The notes: a model not told the origin generated them from the sequence alone. DNA of 49,084 bases from Brachybacterium subflavum (GCF_009299795.1 NZ_VIGP01000009.1:1-49084), one strand, 5' to 3'; positions 24,036 through 31,917 are shown, numbered from the stretch's first letter. Numbers and translations: made by a program.

Positions 24036-25228
24036 CCAGCAACCGCACCGGAGAATCCACCAGCACCCGTTCCAGCGCGAGCATCGGCATCGAGGACCTC
24101 GAGCTCGCCGCCTCCCACCACGTCCTGGACCTCGGTCGGCTCGCCGAGGCCCGCGGCGTCGACGCCGCGAAGTACACGCGCGGCATCGGCCTGGACGAGA
24201 TGGGCGTGGTCGCGGCCGACGAGGACGTGGTCACGCTGGGAGCGTCCGCCGCCGCGCGTCTGCTCGAGCGCACCGGGACCGAGGGGCTGCGCACCGTGCT
24301 GTTCGCGACCGAGTCCGGCGTGGACCAGTCCAAGTCCGGTGCGGTCATCGTCCACGGACTGCTCGGGCTGCCGAGCTCTGTGCGCTCCGTCGAGCTCAAG
24401 CAGGCCTGCTACGCGGGCGCGGCCGCCGTGCAGACGGCCATCGGCATCGTGGCCCGTCGGCCTCAGGAGAAGGTCCTCGTGATCGCGGCCGACGTGGCCC
24501 GCTACGGCTTGGGCACCTCCGGCGAGCCCACCCAGGGCGCCGGCGCCGTCGCGCTGCTGATCGCCGCCGACCCGGCGCTCCTCGCGATCGACACCGTCTC
24601 CGGCGTGTACTCGGCCGACGTCGACGACTTCTGGCGCCCGAACGACTCCACGACCGCGCTCGTGAACGGCCGGCTCTCGATCAGCGCCTACAAGAACGCC
24701 CTGCTGGGGGCATGGGACGACCTGCAGGCGCAGGGCGGCCCCGGCGTCGACGAGCTCGAGGCCGTGGTCTACCACCAGCCCTTCACGAAGATGGCCGTCA
24801 AGGCGCAGCGCTTCCTCGACCAGCACACCGGCGGCCGGCTCGATCCCGAGGCTCTCGAGCAGGGCGCCGTCTACGACCGCCGGCTCGGCAACACCTACAC
24901 GGCCTCGCTGTGGGCGGGCCTCGCCGCGCTGCTGGACCATCGCGAGGGGCTCGAGGGCCGACGGATCGGCCTCTTCAGCTACGGATCCGGCAGCGCGGGG
25001 GAGATGCTCACCGGCACCGTCCAGCCCGGGTACGCGCGACCCGAGCGCGCCGCGGCGACCCGAGCGGCCCTGGACGCGCGCGTCCCCGTGACCGTCGAGG
25101 AGTACGAGGAGCTGCACGAGCGCCTGCTGGGCAGCGACGAGGACGTCGAGACCCCTCGCGTGACCACGGCGCCGTTCCGCTTCGCGGGCGTCCAGGAGGG
25201 CGCGCGGAAGTACGAGGCGACCGCCTAG
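24032..25228 (+). CDS. mvaS: Hydroxymethylglutaryl-CoA synthase
   Basis: A 398-aa thiolase-fold enzyme that condenses acetyl-CoA with acetoacetyl-CoA. The catalytic triad is visible: Glu94 in FATESGVDQSKS, Cys126 in ELKQACYAGA and His248 in VVYHQPFTKM. DVARYGLGTSGEPTQGAGAVA and the C-terminal FSYGSGSAGEM are typical. It is last in the operon; its TAG stop overlaps the stop of a minus-strand VOC fragment by 2 bases. No acetoacetyl-CoA thiolase or acetoacetyl-CoA synthase is present in the operon, so its second substrate comes from elsewhere. Confidence 0.95.
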   Translation: MTSNRTGESTSTRSSASIGIEDLELAASHHVLDLGRLAEARGVDAAKYTRGIGLDEMGVVAADEDVVTLGASAAARLLERTGTEGLRTVLFATESGVDQSKSGAVIVHGLLGLPSSVRSVELKQACYAGAAAVQTAIGIVARRPQEKVLVIAADVARYGLGTSGEPTQGAGAVALLIAADPALLAIDTVSGVYSADVDDFWRPNDSTTALVNGRLSISAYKNALLGAWDDLQAQGGPGVDELEAVVYHQPFTKMAVKAQRFLDQHTGGRLDPEALEQGAVYDRRLGNTYTASLWAGLAALLDHREGLEGRRIGLFSYGSGSAGEMLTGTVQPGYARPERAAATRAALDARVPVTVEEYEELHERLLGSDEDVETPRVTTAPFRFAGVQEGARKYEATA

Positions 25229-25461
25229 ACCGGTCGCCTGCCCAGGGACGACTGGAAGCGCAGCAGGTAGCCGTCGGGATCCTGGACCAGGAACTGCACG
25301 ACGCCCGTCTCCTGCACTCCGGTGCGGTACCAGCGCGTCTCGGGAGCGAGGAACAGCGCGATCCCGTGTTCCACCAGGCGCCGCGCCGGCGACTCCGCGT
25401 CCGGGACGCCGATCTGCAGGTTGATGCCCCGGCCCAGCGGGGGCTCGAGCGGCCCGCTGGA
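25225..25461 (-). pseudogene. Glyoxalase/bleomycin-resistance (VOC) gene fragment, N-terminus missing
   Basis: Directly after the SDR stop codon (TGA at 25464-25462), the same minus-strand frame continues for about 78 codons. It encodes GPLEPPLGRGINLQIGVPD, ARRLVEHGIALFLAPETRWYR and VVQFLVQDPDGYLLRFQSSLG before TAG. This is the C-terminal half of a VOC-fold protein, with a complete second beta-alpha-beta module and the QDPDGYLLRF signature. There is no start codon or ribosome binding site, and the N-terminal 50-60 residues of a normal VOC protein are absent. The codons still look undamaged, so the truncation may be recent, or the part could be translated by stop readthrough or reinitiation. 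Confidence 0.7.
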
Positions 25462-26166
25462 TCAGCCGAGCTCCGCGTAGAGCTCCTCGGGAGGGCTCGC
25501 CAGGCGTGCCTTGATCGCGGCGGAGTCCGTGTCGAGCACCTCGCTGCGGCCGGCCTCGAGGGCGTCGAGGGTCATCGCCACGACCTGCCGGGGGTCGTTC
25601 TTCGGGATGTCCCACCCAGCCATCATGTCGGTGTCGGTCGAGGCCAGATGGACGCCCAGGACCTGCGTCCCCTGGGCGGCGAGCTCGAGCCGAGTGCTGT
25701 TGGTCAGCTGCCACTCGGCGGCCTTCGAGGCGGCGTACGAGCCGTTCCCGGGGAAGGTGCGGAACGACAGCAGCGACATGATGTTGATGATCGCGCCGCC
25801 GCCGTGCGCGGCGAGCACCGGGGCGAACGCCCGCGAGACGTGCAGGGCGCCGAAGAAGTTCGTCCCCATCTCGGCGCGGATCCGCTCGAGATCGCCCGTG
25901 AGCAGGTTCTGCGCCGAGGCGATGCCTGCGTTGTTCACGAGGAGGTCGACGTCGTGGGCCTGCTCGGCGGCGGATTCGGCGTGCGCCGCGTCGGTCACGT
26001 CCAGGCGCAGCGGGACGACCCGCGGGTCTTCGAAGGGGAGCGACCTCGGGCGCCGAGCGGTGGCGTAGACGCGCCGGGCGCCCCGCTCGAGCAGCTGCTC
26101 GACGACGATGCGGCCGATGCCCCGGTTGGCTCCGGTGACGAGTGCGGTGCTGTGTGCGATGTCCAT
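25462..26166 (-). CDS. Short-chain dehydrogenase/reductase
   Basis: A 234-aa classical SDR. The cofactor motif TGANRGIG is at about 11-18, NNAG in LLVNNAGIAS, catalytic Ser in NIMSLLSFRTF and the YxxxK pair in GSYAASKAAEW. It begins DIAHSTALV after ATG 26166 and is slightly short at the C-terminus. It diverges from a MerR gene with a palindrome in between, so it is the likely MerR target. The stop codon is immediately followed in frame by the VOC fragment. Substrate unknown. Confidence 0.88.
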   Translation of the reverse strand: MDIAHSTALVTGANRGIGRIVVEQLLERGARRVYATARRPRSLPFEDPRVVPLRLDVTDAAHAESAAEQAHDVDLLVNNAGIASAQNLLTGDLERIRAEMGTNFFGALHVSRAFAPVLAAHGGGAIINIMSLLSFRTFPGNGSYAASKAAEWQLTNSTRLELAAQGTQVLGVHLASTDTDMMAGWDIPKNDPRQVVAMTLDALEAGRSEVLDTDSAAIKARLASPPEELYAELG

Positions 26167-26181
26167 GTGCGCGACACTAGG

Positions 26182-26201
26182 ACCTGACACCCATGTTAGG
26201 T
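26182..26201. promoter_or_regulatory. MerR-type operator
   Basis: ACCTGACACCCATGTTAGGT is an imperfect palindrome (ACCT...AGGT with inner ACA...TGT) in the 73-base gap between the divergent SDR and MerR genes. MerR proteins typically bind such a dyad within the promoter spacer. Confidence 0.55.
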
Positions 26202-26239
26202 GCAAGCGACGGGGAGGCACGATGCAGGAGGGCACCGGG

Positions 26240-26611
26240 ATGCTGAGGATCGGCGAGCTCGCGAGGCGCACCGGGGTGAGCGTGCGCTCTCTGCGGTACT
26301 ACGAGTCGAGAGGCCTGCTCGCGGCGGAGCGCACGGGCGGCGGTCAGCGCTCCTACCCGGAGGAGGCCGTGGATCGTGTGCTGCTCATCCAGCAGCTGTT
26401 CGCCGCGGGGCTCAGCAGCGGCGACATCGCCGAGCTGCTGCCGTGCATGCGCAGCGGCCGCACCACGGCCGCGATGGTCGAGCGGCTGGAGCGTGAGCGG
26501 GCCCGGATGGAGGACCAGATCGAGCAGCTCCACGCGGCGCGCGACCGGCTCGACGGCGTGCTCGCGGACGCGCGGAGCAGGAACGCGACGAGCGCGCCCA
26601 CCCGAGGGTGA
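26240..26611 (+). CDS. MerR family transcriptional regulator
   Basis: A 123-aa protein beginning LRIGELARRTGVSVRSLRYYESRGLL, the MerR winged-helix signature, followed by ERTGGGQRSYPEEAVDRVLLIQQLFAAGLS and a C-terminal dimerisation coiled coil (VERLERERARMEDQIEQLHAARDRLD). No metal-binding cysteine pair is present, so it is of the small multidrug/oxidative kind. ATG 26240 is preceded by GCAGGAGGG at the right distance; an ATG at 26222 is also in frame. A strong hairpin overlaps the stop codon. It most likely controls the divergent SDR gene. Confidence 0.88.
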   Translation: MLRIGELARRTGVSVRSLRYYESRGLLAAERTGGGQRSYPEEAVDRVLLIQQLFAAGLSSGDIAELLPCMRSGRTTAAMVERLERERARMEDQIEQLHAARDRLDGVLADARSRNATSAPTRG

Positions 26612-26622
26612 GCGCGCTCGTC
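26587..26622. terminator. Bidirectional terminator between convergent genes
   Basis: GACGAGCGCGC (26587-26597) pairs with GCGCGCTCGTC (26612-26622), and the stem extends inward through CACCC/GGGTG. It overlaps the MerR stop codon and lies just past the end of the pyruvyltransferase fusion gene on the other strand. Confidence 0.75.
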
Positions 26623-26660
26623 GTGACCGGGCGGGGGAGAGGCCGCCGGAGCTCCGGGAC

Positions 26661-29249
26661 TCAGGCGTCCTTGTGCTGGACCAGCGCGCGCTGCACGCCC
26701 GTGCGCTTCGAACGGGGCACCAGCACGCTCTCGTCGAAGTGGCCCACGCCGATGAACGAGATGAAGACCTCGTGGTCCGGGATGTCGATGAGCTCGCGGA
26801 TCTTGGTCTCCTTCTCCGTGCCCATCGCCGTGTTCAGCGGCACCGAGCCCAGGCCCACCTGCGTGAGCCCCAGCAGCAGCGACATCATGAACAGCCCGCC
26901 GTCCACGAACGGCTGGTTGCGCTCGGGAGCGAAGAGGAACGCGTCCAGGTCCGCGGAGACCAGCAGCAGCCTGGGCGGCATCTCGTAGCCGGCGAAGCCG
27001 CCCTGGATGTCCAGCACCTTCTTGATGACGTCGGGGTCCTCGAACTGGTGGACCCTCGCGCCCTGGCGGTTGCAGACCGAGGGCGACTGCATCGCGATCT
27101 GCACCGCACGCGCGATCTCCTCGTCCTTCACGGGCTCGGAGGTGTACTCGCGCACGCTGCGGCGGCCGTAGACCACGTCGAGGAAGCTGCGCTCCTCGTC
27201 CTCGTCCTCCACCTCGCCGACGAGCTCCCGGACCTGCCCGGCCGGGAGCACGCCGCCCTCGGAGTGGGTGGTGCCGTCGATGAGGTCCTGGGCGGCCTCG
27301 GAGAACAGCTGTCGGAAGTGCGAGACGTCGGTGCCGAGCTGGTCGTGGCGGTCGAAGTAGGCCTTCATCACGGCGGCCGAGCTCTGCAGGAACTCGTCGG
27401 AGATGTCGCGATCCGCCGCGAGCCAGGCGTTCATCTCCTTGGAGAGGCCCGGGACCGCACGTCCGCCGAAGCCGGGTCGGAAGTTGCTGCGGCTCAGCCC
27501 CTTCTCGATGGCGTGGGCGTGGAAGATCATCCGCGCCTGGGCGCCGGAGACGCCGTCGGCCGACCGCGCATGGCCGAAGGAGCGCACCTGGCGCTCGGAG
27601 TCCTTGAGCGCGAGCGCCTTCGCCTGGGAGGCGAAGCCGCCCGCGGGCGCTCCGCCCTTGCGCTTGGCCGGGGCCTTGGCGGCGAGCGCGCCGGTGGGGA
27701 TCCGCTCGATCTCGATGCTGCGGATGTCGGCCCCGGCACGGCGACCGGTGAAGTGCACGCCGCCGAGCATGAACTGGGTGAACCCGGGCTCGGAGACCGT
27801 GAAGGTGAGGGTGTCCGTGCGGGCCCGGCCGCGCGCGCCCTCGACGTTCACGGCGCCGACGACGCGGAACCGGGTCGTCTCGGGATTGCGCACGTGGATG
27901 TTGACCTTCTTGGCGTCCGCCGTCGGCGTCCAGTCGATGCGCAGCTGGTAGGCCGAGCCCGCGACGAGCGGCTCCGGCAGGTCCGTCCACACCAGGTTGC
28001 CCAGCACGGCGCCGTCGCGCGCCACCCGCAGGCGGGTCTGCTTGCCGCGACGGGCGATCTTCCAGCCGGAGCCCCCGGTCGCGAACTCCGGTGCGGTGAG
28101 CGTGAGCTTCTGGCGCGGGTAGAGGGCGGCGGAGCCCGTCGTGCTCGGATCCAGCGCGTCCTTCAGCCATGCCATCGAGGACTCGCGCCCGGAGCTGATG
28201 TAGTCGCGCGCCGTCGAGTAGTCGATCTCGCGGGTGACGTGCGGGTTCGCGGCGATGTCTGCCGCGGAGTCGGTCTCGCGCACGCGACGCGTCTCGTCGA
28301 GGCCGAGCGAGCTCATGAGGTTCTTGAAGCGGTCGGCGCCGCGCTTGGTGTTGAAGATCGAGGAGAAGGGCTTCTCGAAGATCGCCGCGAAGGCGGAGCC
28401 GTGGAAGCTGTCGGTGACGACGTACTCCGCGTCCTGGTAGGTGCGCAGGAAGTTCTCCGGCCGGTCCTCGTCGAGGATCTGTGCGCGCGGCTCGCCGGCC
28501 CACAGGGTCCGGCAGTGCTCGATGCCGTCATCGGGGTTGGGGATCACGCGGATGGTCTCGAGGCCGAGCTTGTCCGCGATGCCCTGGGCGACCGCTTTCT
28601 TCTCCTCGGTCGGATCGAGGAAGAAGACGCTGAGGTACTCGCCCTCCGGGGCGATGGTGGCCTTCGCGGCGAGCTCGTCGTAGTGCTCGCGGGGGAGCAG
28701 GAACACGGGGTCGACGACCAGGGAGGCCTTGGCGCCGAAGATGTCCTTCGCGGTGTCGATCGCGTAGCCCTCGCGCACCGAGATGGCCTTGAAGCGCTGC
28801 AGCTGCGCGGCGTGGGTGGCGATGAACTCGGGCGTGAACTTCTTCGTGCCGCGGTTGCCGAAGGAGGTGCCGTAGGCGACGCGCTTGTTCTTCTCGGAGA
28901 CGAAGTCCAGGAAGAGATCGCTGTTCACGCGGCCGATGAGCGGGTTCCACAGCTGGTCGCTGCCCACCACGAAGGTGCGCGCGCGCTCGTTCAGGCGCGG
29001 CAGCTCGGTGAAGTGCATCTGCTGGGTGGTGTGGTAGCCGACGCGCTCGGCGAACTGCATCGAGACGATGTCGTCCGGCCACTCGACGCGGAAGCCGTTG
29101 TACCCCAGGGGCTCGTGCACCATGAGCACCGAATGGCCGAGGTTCTGGATCGCCCGGTTCAGGCCGTAGTAGGTGAGGATCGACCCGTAGTTCTTCCCGT
29201 ACCACCAACCGCACACGGCGACGTCGAATGTCTGCTTCGGATCGGTCAT
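26661..29249 (-). CDS. Polysaccharide pyruvyltransferase / nitroreductase fusion protein
   Basis: An 862-aa protein with three parts. Residues 1-365 form a CsaB/WcaK-type polysaccharide pyruvyltransferase: WYGKNYGSILTYYGL at 16-30, FVVGSDQLWNP at 93-103, VSVREGYA-like segment at 156-163 and the family motif VVTDSFHGSAFAAIFEKPF at 277-295. Residues about 370-520 look like a beta-sandwich carbohydrate-binding-like module (SGWKIARRG, VWTDLP, YQLRIDWTP, FTQFMLGGVHF). Residues about 560-862 carry a FHAHAIEKGLS...RPGFGG segment and then an FMN nitroreductase domain (RRSVREYTSEPVKDEEI, QSPSVCNRQGARVHQF, GLFMMSLLLGLTQVGLGS). The predicted role is in making or decorating a pyruvylated cell-surface glycan, with a flavin step. 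No glycosyltransferases lie nearby. A weak AAGGAT precedes ATG 29249. Confidence 0.88.
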   Translation of the reverse strand: MTDPKQTFDVAVCGWWYGKNYGSILTYYGLNRAIQNLGHSVLMVHEPLGYNGFRVEWPDDIVSMQFAERVGYHTTQQMHFTELPRLNERARTFVVGSDQLWNPLIGRVNSDLFLDFVSEKNKRVAYGTSFGNRGTKKFTPEFIATHAAQLQRFKAISVREGYAIDTAKDIFGAKASLVVDPVFLLPREHYDELAAKATIAPEGEYLSVFFLDPTEEKKAVAQGIADKLGLETIRVIPNPDDGIEHCRTLWAGEPRAQILDEDRPENFLRTYQDAEYVVTDSFHGSAFAAIFEKPFSSIFNTKRGADRFKNLMSSLGLDETRRVRETDSAADIAANPHVTREIDYSTARDYISSGRESSMAWLKDALDPSTTGSAALYPRQKLTLTAPEFATGGSGWKIARRGKQTRLRVARDGAVLGNLVWTDLPEPLVAGSAYQLRIDWTPTADAKKVNIHVRNPETTRFRVVGAVNVEGARGRARTDTLTFTVSEPGFTQFMLGGVHFTGRRAGADIRSIEIERIPTGALAAKAPAKRKGGAPAGGFASQAKALALKDSERQVRSFGHARSADGVSGAQARMIFHAHAIEKGLSRSNFRPGFGGRAVPGLSKEMNAWLAADRDISDEFLQSSAAVMKAYFDRHDQLGTDVSHFRQLFSEAAQDLIDGTTHSEGGVLPAGQVRELVGEVEDEDEERSFLDVVYGRRSVREYTSEPVKDEEIARAVQIAMQSPSVCNRQGARVHQFEDPDVIKKVLDIQGGFAGYEMPPRLLLVSADLDAFLFAPERNQPFVDGGLFMMSLLLGLTQVGLGSVPLNTAMGTEKETKIRELIDIPDHEVFISFIGVGHFDESVLVPRSKRTGVQRALVQHKDA

Positions 29250-30041
29250 CTGGTGAATCCTTGCCTCTCATCGCTTGCTGCAGGAGGTGACGCCTGGAGT
29301 CTGTGGTGCATTCCGGATCCGGCCGAGAATTCGATTCTTTCATGGTCCCGGGACGTCTGATCGAAATGCTTGCGGCGAGTCTAGCCCAGCACCGCCGGGG
29401 GAAATCGGTCGTGTCGCCGTGCAGGGGCTAGCGGCTGCGGCGGGTCGACGCCCGGCGGCGCGGCGAAGGGGCGCGCGATGCGCGGCGATGGCGCGGTCGT
29501 CGGAGAGCTCTCGCGCGGCGTGCGGTGCACGCGCTGTCCGTGAACGCCTGTCCGCGGTGCAGCATCGTTGCTGGTGAGGGATGGGTGGGTGGGAGTCCAG
29601 TGCGTCCGCTCCGCGGGCGACGAAGGGGATCGGGGGCTCGCGGGAGCCGCAGTCGCGGGCGGCCGGCGGCACCGCGATGGGGCGGAGACGGACGTCGTGG
29701 TGGACTTCACCGGTCCGGGGAACGCCCGCGGTACACGAGGTGTACGTGCGGTGAACGGAATGCGGACGAGGGGTAAGGGGAGTTCTCAAGCGTCTGGATG
29801 CGGAGAGGGGTGGGCGGTGGTGACGATGCCCGGGGCGATTTCGCGGAATGCTCGTTCGTGATATTCGCAGAATCTGCTGTTCGATATTCTGGGCATCGAT
29901 GTTCTATTGCGCAGTGGTGAGGTGCGCGATATGCGTCGGGCGCTGAATACGAAGGCGATGGTCGTGCTTCCGAGGGGCTGGACAGCAGGGGGATACTGGA
30001 GACGGCGGACGGAGCCGTCCGCCGGTCGTGAGGAGGCCATC
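29250..30041. other. Long intergenic region with an AT-rich promoter-like patch
   Basis: Nearly 800 bases without a supported gene. On the left, a minus-strand promoter for the fusion gene is likely (TAGACT at 29386-29381 read on the minus strand). From 29851 to 29910 there is an unusually AT-rich patch with spaced copies of TTCG(TG)ATATTC (29855-29866, 29880-29889) and a related ATCGATGTTCTATT (29895-29908), probably operator or -10 sequences for the cupin gene. A hairpin CGGCGGAC/GTCCGCCG (30003-30024) lies just before the cupin ribosome binding site. I found no tmRNA, SRP RNA or 6S-like signature. Confidence 0.5.
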
Positions 30042-30413
30042 ATGGATTCTCTGTCGGACGTCATCTCCCTGTGCGTGGACCGGGCGAGGTCCTCGGAGTC
30101 CGGCCGCCATGCCGAGCACGTGGTGCGCAGCGGTCCGCTGCAGCAGACGGTCGTCGCCCTGCAGCAGGGGAGCGGCCTCGCCGAGCACGAGTCCGATGTG
30201 CCGGCGTCCCTGTACATCTATACCGGTGCGATCAGGGTCGACGCGGATCCGCCGTTCGTCCTCCAGAGCGGTGCCCTCCACGTGCTGCCGGGGCGACGGC
30301 GTGCGGCCACCGCCCTCCAGGACACCGTCATGCTGCTCACGGCCGTGACGTCGCCGAGCGGCGAGGGCGGTCTCGAGGACGCGTTCGACGAGCACATCCT
30401 GCCGACGGGGTGA
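30042..30413 (+). CDS. Small cupin-like protein
   Basis: A 123-aa protein. The core LQQTVVALQQGSGLAEHESDVPASLYIYTGAIRV followed by VLQSGALHVLPGRRRAA has the spacing and turns of a single cupin barrel, although the usual metal-binding histidine cluster is sparse: one His in AEHES and another in ALHVLP. ATG 30042 has GAGGAGG 7 bases upstream. It resembles small cupins annotated as LuxR- or stress-linked; no function is assigned. Its 5' leader is long, with an AT-rich patch and a hairpin, so expression may be regulated. A shared terminator follows at 30447. Confidence 0.65.
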   Translation: MDSLSDVISLCVDRARSSESGRHAEHVVRSGPLQQTVVALQQGSGLAEHESDVPASLYIYTGAIRVDADPPFVLQSGALHVLPGRRRAATALQDTVMLLTAVTSPSGEGGLEDAFDEHILPTG

Positions 30414-30446
30414 GGGTCGCCCGCGGCCCGGGGCCCGCGGCATGAA

Positions 30447-30472
30447 AAAACGCCCTGTCGCCAGGGCGTTTC
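30447..30472. terminator. Bidirectional Rho-independent terminator
   Basis: AAAACGCCCTG-TCG-CCAGGGCGTTT is a near-perfect hairpin with an A run on the left (30445-30450) and TTTCTT on the right. It serves the cupin gene on the plus strand and tRNA-His on the minus strand. Confidence 0.88.
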
Positions 30473-30476
30473 TTGG

Positions 30477-30550
30477 GGTGATCGACGGGATTTGAACCCG
30501 CGACCGCCTGGACCACAACCAGGAGCTCTACCTACTGAGCTACGACCACC
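30477..30550 (-). tRNA. tRNA-His (GUG anticodon)
   Basis: On the minus strand it reads GGTGGTCGTAGCTCAGTAGG and ends GCGGGTTCAAATCCCGT, CGATCACC. The extra 5' G (position -1) typical of tRNA-His is encoded. The anticodon loop TTGTGGT between CCTGG and CCAGG gives GTG (histidine). Confidence 0.95.
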
Positions 30551-30745
30551 ATGTGCGCTCCGAGGACCGCAACGAGAAGCAAGCATACCGGGCGTCGGCC
30601 CTGCTCCGCACCCTCGAACCCGGGTTCTCGCTGTGAGACGCCTTGCACTTCGGGGGTGGGACAGCGCCTGCTGGCTGCGCGGGTGCGGCACCCCGCTGTC
30701 GAAAAGCAGACGCCGGATGCCGCCTCGTCGTGACAGGCTCACCGC

Positions 30746-31336
30746 ATGCTCCTGCTCGTGACCGGTTCCAGCTGCTCGGGGAAGTCCACGGCGGCCGCCG
30801 CCTGCACCGGGCTGCCCCGCCTCGCCGTCCATGACAGCGACGAGCGCGGCGTGCCCAGCGATGCCGACACCGCCTGGCGTCAGCGCGAGCTGCGCTGGTG
30901 TGTGCGTGAGGCGATGCGTCTCGAGAGGGCCGGGGAGGATCTGCTGCTCACCGCGCAGTCGCCGATCGGCGAGCTGCTGGCCGTGCCGGAAGCCGTGGAG
31001 GTGCGGACGGCGGTATGCCTCCTCGACGTCGAGGACGAGGAGCGCCGACGGCGTCTGGAGGCGCGCGACCCCGGCACGTGGTCGCCCGCGCAGGTCGATG
31101 CCTTCCTGGGGTGGGCGCGCTGGCACCGCGGCCACGCCGCAGATCCAGCCCACGCCCCCGAGGTGATCGTCGCGCCGGGCGAGACGGGCATGCGCTGGGA
31201 GCGCTGGCTGCCTCCCGCTCCGCGGCCGAGCGCATGGCAGGTCGAGGTCATCGACACCACCGGGGCGCCGCTCGAGGCGACCGCCGACCGGCTCAGGTCA
31301 TGGATCGGCAGGAACCGGGCCCTGATCTCCGCATGA
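30746..31336 (+). CDS. P-loop NTPase, small kinase-like
   Basis: A 196-aa protein whose first residues LLLVTGSSCSGKSTAA form a clean Walker A motif at 8-15. The following SDERGVP, LLLTAQSPIGEL and a helical RRRLEARDPGTWS segment resemble AAA/adenylylsulfate- or nucleoside-kinase-like proteins with a lid region. The C-terminus ends with VEVIDTTGAPLEATADRLRSWI, the usual last strand and helix of such kinases. No substrate can be named. ATG 30746 starts right at the P-loop strand, which is normal for the family. Confidence 0.75.
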   Translation: MLLLVTGSSCSGKSTAAAACTGLPRLAVHDSDERGVPSDADTAWRQRELRWCVREAMRLERAGEDLLLTAQSPIGELLAVPEAVEVRTAVCLLDVEDEERRRRLEARDPGTWSPAQVDAFLGWARWHRGHAADPAHAPEVIVAPGETGMRWERWLPPAPRPSAWQVEVIDTTGAPLEATADRLRSWIGRNRALISA

Positions 31337-31404
31337 CCGGTTCCCCATGACCGGCTCCGCGCGACCGGCTTGCCTGCGGGCCGACGGGGGAGAACAGTGG
31401 GGCC

Positions 31405-31746
31405 ATGATCATCGCCTTCTCCGTCCAGCCCACCGGTGAGCCCTCCGACCCGAGCCTGACCCGCGACCTCGCCGAGGGATCCGACGCCGCGAGCGTCCAC
31501 GACGCGGTCGCCGCGGCCGTCCGCGTGGTCCGCGAGTCGGGCCTTCCCAACCGCACCAGCTCGACGTTCACCGAGATCGAGGGCGACTGGGACGAGGTGA
31601 TGGACGTGGTGCGTCGCGCGACCGCCGAGGCCGGCCGCTTCGGATCGCGCGTCTCCCTCGTGCTCAAGGCCGACATCCGCCCCGGACACGAGGGTGAGCT
31701 CGACGGCAAGATCGAGCGCCTCGACGCCGCTCTCGACCGACACTGA
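31405..31746 (+). CDS. MTH1187-family thiamine-binding protein
   Basis: A 113-aa protein of the MTH1187/YkoF-like ferredoxin fold. It begins IIAFSVQPTGEP, continues with VHDAVAAAVRVVRESGLPNRTSSTFTEIEGDWDEVMDVVRRAT and ends GSRVSLVLKADIRPGHEGELDGKIERLDAAL, all typical of the family. Members bind thiamine and often sit with thiamine transport genes. A TPP-riboswitch operon starts about 2.1 kb downstream, past the Orn-AGE gene, which supports a thiamine link but not co-transcription. ATG 31405 is preceded by GGGGGAG. Confidence 0.85.
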   Translation: MIIAFSVQPTGEPSDPSLTRDLAEGSDAASVHDAVAAAVRVVRESGLPNRTSSTFTEIEGDWDEVMDVVRRATAEAGRFGSRVSLVLKADIRPGHEGELDGKIERLDAALDRH

Positions 31747-31760
31747 GGTCGGCTCCGCGC

Positions 31761-31801
31761 CGGCCCGACGCGCAGCGACGTCGGCCCGGCGCGCAGCGAC
31801 G
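31761..31801. repeat. Tandem 21-bp direct repeat
   Basis: CGGCCCGACGCGCAGCGACG (31761-31780) is followed at a 21-base period by CGGCCCGGCGCGCAGCGACG (31782-31801), differing at one position. It lies just after the MTH1187-family gene and before a long palindrome. Confidence 0.8.
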
Positions 31802-31806
31802 CACGG

Positions 31807-31862
31807 AGATGTGACCGTGGCGAGCCAGAATCCGCTGATCCTGGCTCGCCAAGGTCACATCT
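31807..31862. repeat. Long extragenic palindrome
   Basis: AGATGTGACC-g-TGGCGAGCCAG (31807-31828) faces CTGGCTCGCCA-a-GGTCACATCT (31841-31862): a 22-position stem with a single mismatch and a 12-base loop containing GATC. It stands alone between convergent genes. It could act as a terminator, but its length and symmetry suggest a dispersed REP-like or miniature element. Confidence 0.75.
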
Positions 31863-31889
31863 TCGCCGATCCGCGAGCGCGGCGCGCGG

Positions 31890-31917
31890 CGCGTGCCGCG
31901 TGCCGCGTGCCGCGTGC
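31890..31917. repeat. Four tandem copies of CGCGTGC
   Basis: Exact 7-base unit CGCGTGC repeated four times, 6 bases before the end of the Orn-AGE gene. A simple repeat, likely to vary in copy number. Confidence 0.8.

Noticed and set aside
29381..29710. 109-codon Pro/Ala/Ser-rich minus-strand frame in the long intergenic region
   Set aside because: Low complexity, mediocre codon bias and no ribosome binding site; probably non-coding.
29250..30041. A structural RNA gene (SRP RNA, tmRNA, 6S) in the long gap
   Set aside because: None of the conserved cores could be found by eye; a covariance search would settle it.
31890..31917. CGCGTGC tandem repeats as a CRISPR array
   Set aside because: Units are 7 bases with no spacers; this is a simple repeat. 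No CRISPR array or cas gene was seen anywhere in the window.
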